Shown in pieces: positions 36,533 through 44,381 of a stretch of DNA of 59,949 nucleotides (positions within the stretch are counted from its first letter, which is position 1; each line of letters begins with the position of its first letter). A program made the position numbers and the translations under genes. The stretch is from Rhodopirellula bahusiensis. Its GTDB lineage: Bacteria > Planctomycetota > Planctomycetia > Pirellulales > Pirellulaceae. The notes below the pieces were generated by a model, which had not been told where the DNA came from, ran no database searches, and saw only the letters and a list, made by a program, of their open reading frames with translations. The stretch lies in assembly GCF_002727185.1 (NCBI RefSeq), contig NZ_NIZW01000036.1, forward strand, positions 1 to 59,949, written 5' to 3'.

Positions 36533-38635
36533 TCACGGGCGGCGGATGTACAAGGTGTGATCGCAGTGTTCGGCGATGTCTTTTCGATTGGTAAAGACGA
36601 GCAATGTCCAACTGGGGTTCGACGGTGCGATGTGTGGCCACAGCGAATTTCGGACGGAAGCATCCAGTTCGTCCAGCAAACCATCGATGACCAGCAATTT
36701 GGGTCGAATGGCCAACGCTCGCGCGATCAGTAGCCGCATGACTTGTTCCTGCGAGAGCGGGTAGCCACCGGTTTGCAGTGACGTTTGCAGCCCGTTAGAG
36801 AGTTGCTCGATCGTCGCAGTCAGCCCGACTTGCCCGGTCACTTCACGGACTCGGTGTTGCCCGATGCCGCGACGACCCAAGTCAATGTTTTCGCGAACGG
36901 TTCCGTGGAAGACGTCACGCGGACCGGCGTAGCTGACCAATTTGCCCATTCCGGACGTGGCGGCCTGGGCGGCTTCGATGCCCGCGATTTGAATCAGACC
37001 TTCGGGGACGTCCATCAATCCCGCGATCGAACGAGCCAGGCAGGATCGGCCGCTGATGTCATCGCCGGTGATCGCGACTCGTTCGCCGGGTTGAATGGTC
37101 GCGGCGGGGATCTTGGATGACCATGCCGTGCCCCGAAACGTCAGTGCGGACCAAGTCACTTCGGCCGGGCCATCTTCGGTGGGGCCAATTTCAATCTTTT
37201 GATCGGCGGGGACGTCGACCAAGTGACCGACTTTGTCGATGGCAGCCATCAAGTCATAAAACTTCTCGAGCGACTTGCCGCCTTTGGCGAACGCCCCAAC
37301 GACGACGGTCACAATCAGTTCGCTGGCGACCAACTGACCCAGCGTCAACGCTCCGCCAATGACCAACCAACCACCGAGTGCGAGGACCGCGGTTGAAGCG
37401 AGCGTTTGCACGGCGATCGCGAAACTGACCTGGCGGATGACAACACGAAATTGTCTTTGACGCGCGGCAATGTAATCCGCTGTCAGTCGGTCGGTTCGCT
37501 GGATGGCCAGAGCTTCGCCGCCGCTGGATTTGAACACGGAGGGTTGGGCGATGACGTCCTGCAACCAATGCGCGACGCGGTACTTGGCAATGGACTCTTC
37601 GATCGACGAGCGGATGCCATTGCGTCCGAGCAACCAAATGATCGAAACCATCGCGATGACCAACACGATGTCGAACCCAAGTAGGAACGGATGGTAGAAC
37701 GCCAAGACGATCATCCCCAAGACAGTCGTCAGGACGATCGAGACACCATCGAGCAACAGCACCGCGGTCGCTTTTTGGATCGTCATGATGTCAAAGAAAC
37801 GGTTGGCGAGTTCTCGCGGGCACTCGCCGCGAAGGTGTTCTTGGTTGGCTCGGGGAAATCGATGGGCGAGGTCGCTGGCGATTCGGACGAATTGCCGACG
37901 CTGGATTATTTCGACGACGACGGTTTGCAATACGTTCAGCACGCCGGCGATGGTGAGACACGTCAACAGCATCAGCCCCAAGATGATCAGCGGCTGAAGC
38001 TGAGTGCCCCAGCTAACCACGTTGACCAACGACTCGACCGCGAGCGGTGTCGCCAAACTCAGCACCCCGGCGACGAGTGCAAACAGGACTACCATCCAAA
38101 TGTCGCGGCGGTCCAAATTCAGCAGCGTGATGAAACGACGCATCGGCGTGGGATGCTCGTGATGGCCTCCGTGACCATGCGAGGTGGCCGAGATCGAATC
38201 GCATTCGAACTCTTTCCGAGCGATGAACATCCGTGGAGCAGGTGACGTCGCGAAAAGTTGGCCGAGTTTGTAGCGGCTGATCACCTTCGAGTTGACTTGG
38301 TCGTTGGTCGAGAACATCTCGACGGATCGCCAATTGGCTTTTTCGAGGACTCTCAGCGAACCGTCGCTGTAGGCCAGCAAGATCGGGTTGCCCTCGGCGA
38401 GAAAGCCAAATGCCTCGGCACCGGAATCCAAACGCGTTTCGTCCAGCACGATACCACCCTGCATCGCGCTCGTTTGCAGCACCCACAACGGGTCTTCGTC
38501 TTCGGGCATGGATTCGTTGGACAGCACGTCGGCCAGATCAATCGGCAGCCCAATGCTTTGCCCGATCCGAGTCAGGGCTCGCAAAATCGACTGGTCATCC
38601 GGAGAAACCGCGTCAGCAAATTGGGATGAGTCCAT
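36533..38635 (-). CDS. Type-1-secretion-like ABC exporter with degraded ATPase motifs
   Basis: 700 aa from ATG 38635 (open upstream to 38779). An N-terminal cytoplasmic region (about 1-170) resembles a peptidase-like domain with no catalytic Cys motif visible. A six-helix exporter TM domain follows (about 180-450). The C-terminal ATPase domain is recognisable but altered: Walker A is GDDISGRSCL (Lys to Arg), the Q-loop reads VSYAGPRDVFHGTVREN, the signature is YPLSQEQ rather than LSGGQ, Walker B is LLVIDGLLDELD (catalytic Glu to Gly), and the switch His is Asn (FTNRKD). The gene is intact, so it is probably a functional but non-hydrolysing or weakly active protein. It heads the exporter set. 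Confidence 0.85.
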   Translation of the reverse strand: MDSSQFADAVSPDDQSILRALTRIGQSIGLPIDLADVLSNESMPEDEDPLWVLQTSAMQGGIVLDETRLDSGAEAFGFLAEGNPILLAYSDGSLRVLEKANWRSVEMFSTNDQVNSKVISRYKLGQLFATSPAPRMFIARKEFECDSISATSHGHGGHHEHPTPMRRFITLLNLDRRDIWMVVLFALVAGVLSLATPLAVESLVNVVSWGTQLQPLIILGLMLLTCLTIAGVLNVLQTVVVEIIQRRQFVRIASDLAHRFPRANQEHLRGECPRELANRFFDIMTIQKATAVLLLDGVSIVLTTVLGMIVLAFYHPFLLGFDIVLVIAMVSIIWLLGRNGIRSSIEESIAKYRVAHWLQDVIAQPSVFKSSGGEALAIQRTDRLTADYIAARQRQFRVVIRQVSFAIAVQTLASTAVLALGGWLVIGGALTLGQLVASELIVTVVVGAFAKGGKSLEKFYDLMAAIDKVGHLVDVPADQKIEIGPTEDGPAEVTWSALTFRGTAWSSKIPAATIQPGERVAITGDDISGRSCLARSIAGLMDVPEGLIQIAGIEAAQAATSGMGKLVSYAGPRDVFHGTVRENIDLGRRGIGQHRVREVTGQVGLTATIEQLSNGLQTSLQTGGYPLSQEQVMRLLIARALAIRPKLLVIDGLLDELDASVRNSLWPHIAPSNPSWTLLVFTNRKDIAEHCDHTLYIRRP

Positions 38636-39028
38636 GCGTGTCAAACAAGGTGAATCGAAAGGCGGGAGCTGGATTGGCCGAGAAAACAGACGGTTTTTCG
38701 CGTTGTTGCCAGTGGAATCGCTCGGGGCATCATCGTGGTCAGGCAAGGCATTGTCACGGCGGGAGACACCGCAATTCACAATCGTGCCGTCACCATTGAA
38801 GCACCCGCGTCAAAAACGTCCAACCAGTCGTGCAATCGAGAAGAAATCGCCACTCGCATCAATCAGTCATTCGATTGGGTTTTGGGCGGGGCAAAGGAAG
38901 ATTGCCAGAAAGAGATGATCCCGTGTAAGGGCAGTACTTGCACGGAAAGCCGTGGTACCGGTGTGTAGATCCTCATTCGCTCGCGTCCGCTCGCGACGAA
39001 TGGATCCTGGTTTGGCGTGGGATGGTCG
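38636..39028. other. Intergenic gap upstream of the exporter set
   Basis: About 390 bp, no supported gene. Palindromic stretches GATCCTCATTCG...CGACGAATGGATCC (about 38978-39006) could form a hairpin between the response regulator and the exporter gene. Any promoter for the exporter set should be here. Confidence 0.4.
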
Positions 39029-39679
39029 CTACGCGACTGAGCGAACCTGCGTATCCAGCAGTTCCCGTTTGTTGGCGATCAGGCAAACGACTTGGATGAA
39101 CGAATCGACGTGCATCTTTCGCAAGATGTTTGCACGGTGAGCCTCCACCGTTTTGATGGAAATGTCGAGTTTGGAAGCGATCTGTTTCGACAACTTCCCG
39201 TCCATCACCAATGTCAGAATCTGGCGTTCGCGTGGGCTCAGCGAATTGATGCGTTTCTGGACGCTTTGGTCCGCTTCCCACTGTCGTCGCTGCTGTTCGT
39301 CGTGTGCAATCGCCTCTCGCACACGTTCGACAAACAACGAAACATCGAGCGGTTTCTCGAAGAAGTCCCGAGCACCGCTCCGCATTGCGCGAGCAAGGTC
39401 GCAAGTCCGAGGCTCGCCGCCCAAGATGATGTAGGGAGGGCAGTAGCCCTGTTGCGAAATTTGTTCCGCGAGCGTGATTCCGGCGACCAACGAGACATTC
39501 AGGTCCAGAACGAGACACCCGGGAGTTCCCGGATCGTGTGATTCATAGAATTGGCTCGGGTGATCGAAACGCTCGACCCTCAAATCATACGACTGCAAGA
39601 ATCGCGAAACGGATTCTCCGTCTGCAAATGATTCCTCAATCAGAAATACCGTGGATTCGTTCACGTGAGTGCCCCTCAT
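39029..39679 (-). CDS. FixJ/NarL-type response regulator (receiver plus LuxR HTH)
   Basis: 216 aa from ATG 39679 (a GTG three codons later is an alternative). The receiver domain has the acidic pair in FLIEESF, the phosphoacceptor Asp in CLVLDLNVSL, and the conserved Lys in FFEKPLD. The LuxR-type helix-turn-helix reads LSPRERQILTLVMDGKLSKQ then IASKLDISIKTVEAHRANIL. It should bind DNA when phosphorylated. No cognate kinase gene is adjacent. It is upstream of, and on the same strand as, the exporter set with a gap of about 390 bp, so regulation of those genes is a reasonable guess. Confidence 0.9.
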   Translation of the reverse strand: MRGTHVNESTVFLIEESFADGESVSRFLQSYDLRVERFDHPSQFYESHDPGTPGCLVLDLNVSLVAGITLAEQISQQGYCPPYIILGGEPRTCDLARAMRSGARDFFEKPLDVSLFVERVREAIAHDEQQRRQWEADQSVQKRINSLSPRERQILTLVMDGKLSKQIASKLDISIKTVEAHRANILRKMHVDSFIQVVCLIANKRELLDTQVRSVA

Positions 39680-40485
39680 CGATGGAAGTGCGAACCAAAG
39701 GAATCGCACCGAAGTGATTGAATACGCCTTTGCTGTTTCAGTGGGGGCAGTCACTTGAAAACGTTGCTCAAAACGGAGTTGTCCGTTGAGAGCGACGATG
39801 CAGCGTTGGGTCTATCGTCACCACTCGGGGGAGAAGCGAGGAAAAACTAATTCTTGATTGAAAAAACACCGCTTGAAGTGCTTCAAATTTCGCATGTGAG
39901 AGGTGGTTCCGATTGAAGCGACAAATTCTTGGACTGCGTTGTTTCGCATGTATTCACCGCAAATCACGACGTTGACCAGGGGGTGTTACGTTCCCTCTGG
40001 TCTTGCGATGGAATTGCTTGCGGGCAATCGTTGCCTCTAACTGGTGAGCGTGATGTGCGCTGAGATCGGCAGATGAAAAGGCGCCATGCTGCGAAGTGCA
40101 ATCGACTCTCTCGTCCAAGTCTTCTACGCGACCGCCGATCTCCGTTGAACGCATGCCACCGAGTGCGGCGAAGTCGGGGTAATGTGCGCGAGACAGATGA
40201 ACTCCGCGTGCAACCGCAGAAGTTTTGTCGTCGCATGGCATCGAGATAGACGACGCATGATCGGCACGTCAGGCAGCGGGGACTAATCGCCCGCTAAACG
40301 CTTTCAATGACTCCGCTCATTCGCATAGGGGAATCTACCAGGGGGTTTCCCTATGGTCAAAGTGAGCCGCAAATCACGACATCTGAGGGTGGAAGGTTCT
40401 AGGGTTGTTAGCCCACGAAAAGGAATTGAAGACAACTACGCCTACCCACGAGTGATGCGTTTGAAGGGACTTCAGCGCGTCTTGG
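39680..40485. other. Long intergenic gap with repeated motifs
   Basis: About 800 bp with no supported gene. CCGCAAATCACGAC occurs twice (39957-39970 and 40367-40380) and ACCAGGGGGT twice (39975-39984 and 40337-40346). CATAGGGGAA (40324-40333) is nearly complementary to TTTCCCTATG (40346-40355), forming a 10-bp stem upstream of the frameshifted gene. Confidence 0.45.
40324..40355. repeat. Inverted repeat upstream of the frameshifted gene
   Basis: CATAGGGGAA and TTTCCCTATG pair over 10 positions with one mismatch around a 12-nt loop. It could be an operator or a leader hairpin; no T-run follows. Confidence 0.5.
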
Positions 40486-40939
40486 ATGAATAGTGACAAC
40501 ATGGAAACCTGGATCCTTCACGAGAGCAACGAGAAGGCGAATTCTCTTCGCAAGAGAATTCGTGAACTCGGATTGGATTGTCCACCCGAACGTTTGGTGG
40601 AACTTGAGCCTGGAAGTGAGACCACCGTGGATCCGTTCGCCGGTGAACGTCTCGTCTTCTTGGTTCTCAATCAAATCCAACCAGAACACTTCGCTGTCTT
40701 GTATGCGTTGAAGCAGGCCGTCATTCCAACGGCATCGGTGAGCGACTCGAATTTGTTGTCGTGCAATTTGGCGGCGACCGATCTATGCTAAGTGGGGCCA
40801 CGTGCAATTGGTGGGTGCGACCGCCGAATACGACTTGAAGATCGCGGCCGGGACCGCTCGCGTGGTGACATTGGGCACGACGCGAATTTCGCCGAAGAGT
40901 CTATTTCCGGCGGCTCAGGATGTCTACTTGGTGGAGTGA
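40486..40939 (+). pseudogene. Unknown protein gene split by a frameshift
   Basis: The first reading frame (from about 40486; MNSDNMETWILHES at the start) encodes 101 aa and ends ...LAATDLC at 40791. The next frame continues the sense without a break from about 40784: YAKWGHVQLVGATAEYDLKI, then RVVTLGTTRISPKSLFP, ending DVYLVE at 40939. Restoring one base near 40783-40786 gives a single protein of about 150 aa (...AATDLYAKWGHVQL...). The family is not recognised. It may be a true decayed gene, a sequencing error, or a programmed shift. It converges with the cyclase-fold gene 47 nt downstream. Confidence 0.6.
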
Positions 40940-40986
40940 ACCGGCGGATTGAAAACTGGTCGAGCATGTCACTCGCGACGTCGTCG

Positions 40987-42897
40987 CTATTCAGGACGTC
41001 TTGAGTGACGGTAGTAGCTTTCCAAGCACAGCGTGGCCATCGAAGTGGTGTAAACCGTCCCGCCATAGCCGCCCCACAGCGATTGATCCGACCACGAACC
41101 ATCGGGTTGCTGCGTCGAGAGCAGCCGTTGTTTCAGTGCCGCGTTCCAGGTATCCCAGGCGTCGTCCTGCAGCTGATGAAGGGCCATCGTGGCGTAGTAC
41201 CAGTAGTAATAATTGTCGGGCCCGTTGCCTTGGCCGGGCAAGTTGGCCAGCAATACCGATTCGGCTTCGCGGATGGTTGCGTCGGGCAACTTCTGACCGA
41301 TCAACAATCGTGTCGCGAGCGCTTCGGCGGTCATGGTCGGTGATGTCGGTTCACCGGGACGATAGCAAGCTTGTCCGCCTGAACGGCCTCGCCGGACTGA
41401 ATCTAGGAAGCGAGCGATTCCGTCAGACATGCGTCGATTCTTGGGCACCGCGTCGGATCGATCGGCCGAGTCGATCAGCAAGGCTTGCCATCCCAGTTGG
41501 CTGAGGTCACCGGTGTCGCCACGGTTGTAACGCCAGCCGCCGGTGACGGGATGTTGCATCGAACGGGTGTAGGCGATCGCTCGTTTGGTGGCCTCCATCG
41601 CGGATGGGTCGGAGGTCATCGCGGCGGTTTCGGCGAGAGCCAATCCCGCCATCGCGTGGCTGTAGTGCGCCGCGTAGACTGACGCGTTGCTGGCGAGGGA
41701 TCCGTCGGTTCGTTGCCGCGACAGCAGGAACGCGAGACCGCGGTAAACGGTGTCGCGGTGTTCGCCTTCTTGGTGCGTGTGTCCGGAACCGAGCATCGAT
41801 AGCAACGCCAGCCCCGTGATTGCGGTTTCAGCATTGCGACCGGCGCCACCACGATGCAGACCCAAGGGAGCTCGTTCTTGACCCGCGCCGGTGGTTTTGG
41901 GATCCCAGGCTCCATCGCTGCGTTGTTGCGATGCCAGGTATCGGAGTGCTGCTTCGACAGCGGCTTCTGTGTCCGCGTCGCCGCCGTTTTGAATCAAGGC
42001 CTGTGCTTTGGCCGCTCCGGCTCGTGATGCGAAGTCCTCGTCGATCGTTCCTGCGGATGGTTCCTTGGGAAGCGATGCTGCTGAACGAACCGAGGCGATT
42101 TTTGCGATCGCGGCTTCATCGGTCGAGCGAACTGTATTTGATTGGCCAACGTTCGATGGCGGCGTTGTCATCTCCGGCGAAGATTGTTCGATGGTTTCCG
42201 GATCGGACTCGGCGATGGGTTCCGTCAACGCGGTTTGCAACCAATCGTCGATGCTGGAATCGAGAGCGTCCGTCGCGACGGCTTCGGTATCGTTCGTCTC
42301 AGTTAGAGCGGGCTGTGTCGGCATCGCGGAGGAAGCTAGCACGGCTGGCATCGATGGCAATGGGATCTCCGCGGGCGGAGGCGTTGGGTCAGATTCCGGC
42401 TCGGGCGTCGTATCGTCCGACGCCAGTTGCTCGGCCGTTTCCGATTCCATTTCGCGTTCGGGGATCAACGGTTCGGGCAGCTTAAGTGCTGCTAGCGGCG
42501 ACGGTTCCGCGGGCGCGTCGGCGGAATCTTGCAGGGTTTCTAGCATCTCCGGATCAAACATCGAGACCGCGATGTCAGCTGCACCGGCATCGGCGGCTGA
42601 ATCGGACACTGGGCCGCCACCGGACCAGAACACGGACAGCTTGGGCACGTACAGAATCAACACGCCGTGCAAACCGACCGACAAGATCAAGCACACAATC
42701 GCTGCACCGCGACCGCTGGCTTTGCGACGGCGAAACAAAACGATCGTGATGACCAAAAATGTCACCGCGACAAAGGCGACACCGCGAACGATGTTGGGGT
42801 CGGCCCAGAGAGTTTCCAAGTTGTCCCACGAAGCGATCGGCGGTGCGTCGGCGACGCCTGCTACCGGGATCATCGGCGGTTTGGAAACGGTGGTCAT
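40987..42897 (-). CDS. Membrane-anchored squalene-cyclase-fold protein in an ExbBD operon
   Basis: 636 aa. Two N-terminal TM segments (GVAFVAVTFLVITIVLF and AIVCLILSVGLHGVLILYV) precede a long acidic Pro/Ser/Glu-rich linker (about 105-275), then an alpha-toroid with QW-like repeats: QRSDGAWDP, RQRTDGSLAS, PVTGGWRYNRG, QQPDGSWSDQ. Both this and the protein at 16842-18416 end with a shared pattern ...ATxxLExYYRH. The cyclase catalytic DxDD is not visible. It is the fourth gene of TPR-exbB-exbD-cyclase, 18 nt after exbD, so a proton-motive-force link is likely; the domain's ligand is unknown. Confidence 0.75.
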   Translation of the reverse strand: MTTVSKPPMIPVAGVADAPPIASWDNLETLWADPNIVRGVAFVAVTFLVITIVLFRRRKASGRGAAIVCLILSVGLHGVLILYVPKLSVFWSGGGPVSDSAADAGAADIAVSMFDPEMLETLQDSADAPAEPSPLAALKLPEPLIPEREMESETAEQLASDDTTPEPESDPTPPPAEIPLPSMPAVLASSAMPTQPALTETNDTEAVATDALDSSIDDWLQTALTEPIAESDPETIEQSSPEMTTPPSNVGQSNTVRSTDEAAIAKIASVRSAASLPKEPSAGTIDEDFASRAGAAKAQALIQNGGDADTEAAVEAALRYLASQQRSDGAWDPKTTGAGQERAPLGLHRGGAGRNAETAITGLALLSMLGSGHTHQEGEHRDTVYRGLAFLLSRQRTDGSLASNASVYAAHYSHAMAGLALAETAAMTSDPSAMEATKRAIAYTRSMQHPVTGGWRYNRGDTGDLSQLGWQALLIDSADRSDAVPKNRRMSDGIARFLDSVRRGRSGGQACYRPGEPTSPTMTAEALATRLLIGQKLPDATIREAESVLLANLPGQGNGPDNYYYWYYATMALHQLQDDAWDTWNAALKQRLLSTQQPDGSWSDQSLWGGYGGTVYTTSMATLCLESYYRHSRRPE

Positions 42898-42915
42898 AAG
42901 CGGAAAGAAAAAGGG

Positions 42916-43314
42916 TTAGCGTCGTTCGCTGACGCCCATCTTTTGCACACCGGCGAGTTCGATTTGGCGCATGACTTTCACGACATGATGAAGCGAACTG
43001 TCGCTGTCGCCACGCACGGAGACTTGCAGTCCGGGATACACCGAACGTTGTTGTTTGAGTGTTTTAGTCAGTTGTTCGGACGACATCGGTGTGCCGTCCA
43101 ACAACAGCGATCCGTCGTTGCGAACTTCGACGATGCGTTGATCGGGCGTTCGGGCCATCGATTGCATGTCGGCCGAAGCCACATTGACTTGCACGCCGCT
43201 GTCGCTGGAATCCATCTTGCTGCTGACCATGAAAAAGATCACCAGCAGGAACACCACATCGATCATGGGCGTCAAGTTGATCGTCGCGTCTTCGGTTCCG
43301 CGATTGCGTTTCAT
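42916..43314 (-). CDS. exbD: ExbD/TolR-family biopolymer transport protein
   Basis: 132 aa. The single N-terminal TM has the family motif INLTPMIDVVFLLVIFFMVS with its conserved Asp, followed by a periplasmic domain ending VMRQIELAGVQKMGVSE. ExbD forms the proton-driven motor with ExbB. Its ATG overlaps the exbB stop. Confidence 0.95.
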   Translation of the reverse strand: MKRNRGTEDATINLTPMIDVVFLLVIFFMVSSKMDSSDSGVQVNVASADMQSMARTPDQRIVEVRNDGSLLLDGTPMSSEQLTKTLKQQRSVYPGLQVSVRGDSDSSLHHVVKVMRQIELAGVQKMGVSERR

Positions 43315-44381
43315 CAGGCTGCCCGTCGTTTACGAGGAGCCTTGGCTGTGCCAGCGTTTTCCAGTCCTTCGGCGGAGATGCAATCGATCACCCGTTGGCA
43401 GAGTTTGTCGATCTCGCCGAGGTACCCGTCTGATTTGGCACCGAAGTACATGTATGCCAGGTAAGCCGGAATTGCGACGCTGAGTCCGCCGGCCGTTGTC
43501 ATCAGAGCGGTGCTGATTCCCGATGCGAGCAGGTCGCTTTCGCCGGCGCTGGGATCAGCGATCGTTTCAAAGGCTTGGATCATTCCCAGAACGGTGCCCA
43601 ACAATCCAATCAGCGGTGTCACGTTGCTGATCGCGTGAAAGACGCGTAGGAATCGTCGCAATGAATCACCGACACGGTCGCCCGCGTCAATCACGGCTTG
43701 TTCGATTTCCAGCATCGGCCGGCCCCAGCGACGAACCGCGGCGTGGAAGACTTCCGCGACCGGGCAATCAAATTCGTCGCAGATCGAGGTGGCTTCTTCG
43801 TAGCTGAGTTGGCCGTCTTCGACACATTCGGTGAATCGACGGACAAACGGTTTCGGGATCACACGACTGCGACGCAGCGCGATCATGCGTTCCATCGAAA
43901 GTCCCAAGACGATCAACGAGCAAACCGCCAACGGGATCATCAACATTCCGCCTTCGGCAATCTTGGTGACGAATGCCGGCGGTTCCCAAGAGGCTTCCGA
44001 TGCTTCGGTGGCTTCGCCTTCGCCCGCGAGTTGATCGGTCGCGGGGGCTTCCGGGATCGACATTCCACCGGCGTTGCCGGCAGTGTTGCGAGTCGCGATC
44101 TGGGCGACAGGTTCGGAGGCTCCGTATTGACCACCACCAAAGGAATTTTGATTGTTGCCCGAGCTGTAGGGATCGTTGTAGGTGTTGCCAAAGCCGTTGT
44201 TCGCACGCGGTTGGCTGTAGCCTTGGTTGCCGAAGTTCTGAGCGATGGCGGAGGCGTGCCAGTTCGACCAAATCGACAACCCGACCGTCAGCACGACGAC
44301 CGGTAAAAATCGCGACGCGACCGCGAGCGTTGGACGCAAGCGGTTGGCGTTGGGACGAGTCTCGTTTCGATGTGAATTCAT
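43314..44381 (-). CDS. exbB: ExbB/TolQ/MotA-type proton channel protein with N-terminal extension
   Basis: 355 aa. An N-terminal signal/TM segment (FLPVVVLTVGLSIW) and a Gly/Asn/Gln-rich extension to about residue 130 precede the standard three-TM MotA/TolQ/ExbB domain: GGMLMIPLAVCSLIVLGLSM, then the conserved cytoplasmic region and NVTPLIGLLGTVLGMIQAFE. The extension is unusual compared with about 240-aa ExbB; similar extended forms exist in planctomycetes. It starts overlapping the TPR gene and ends overlapping exbD. The C-terminus (KAPRKRRAA) is basic. Confidence 0.92.
   Translation of the reverse strand: MNSHRNETRPNANRLRPTLAVASRFLPVVVLTVGLSIWSNWHASAIAQNFGNQGYSQPRANNGFGNTYNDPYSSGNNQNSFGGGQYGASEPVAQIATRNTAGNAGGMSIPEAPATDQLAGEGEATEASEASWEPPAFVTKIAEGGMLMIPLAVCSLIVLGLSMERMIALRRSRVIPKPFVRRFTECVEDGQLSYEEATSICDEFDCPVAEVFHAAVRRWGRPMLEIEQAVIDAGDRVGDSLRRFLRVFHAISNVTPLIGLLGTVLGMIQAFETIADPSAGESDLLASGISTALMTTAGGLSVAIPAYLAYMYFGAKSDGYLGEIDKLCQRVIDCISAEGLENAGTAKAPRKRRAA

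Noticed and set aside
39954..40241. Minus-strand open frame of 95 aa
   Set aside because: No domain, signal or ribosome site; composition like non-coding DNA, inside a gap with repeats.
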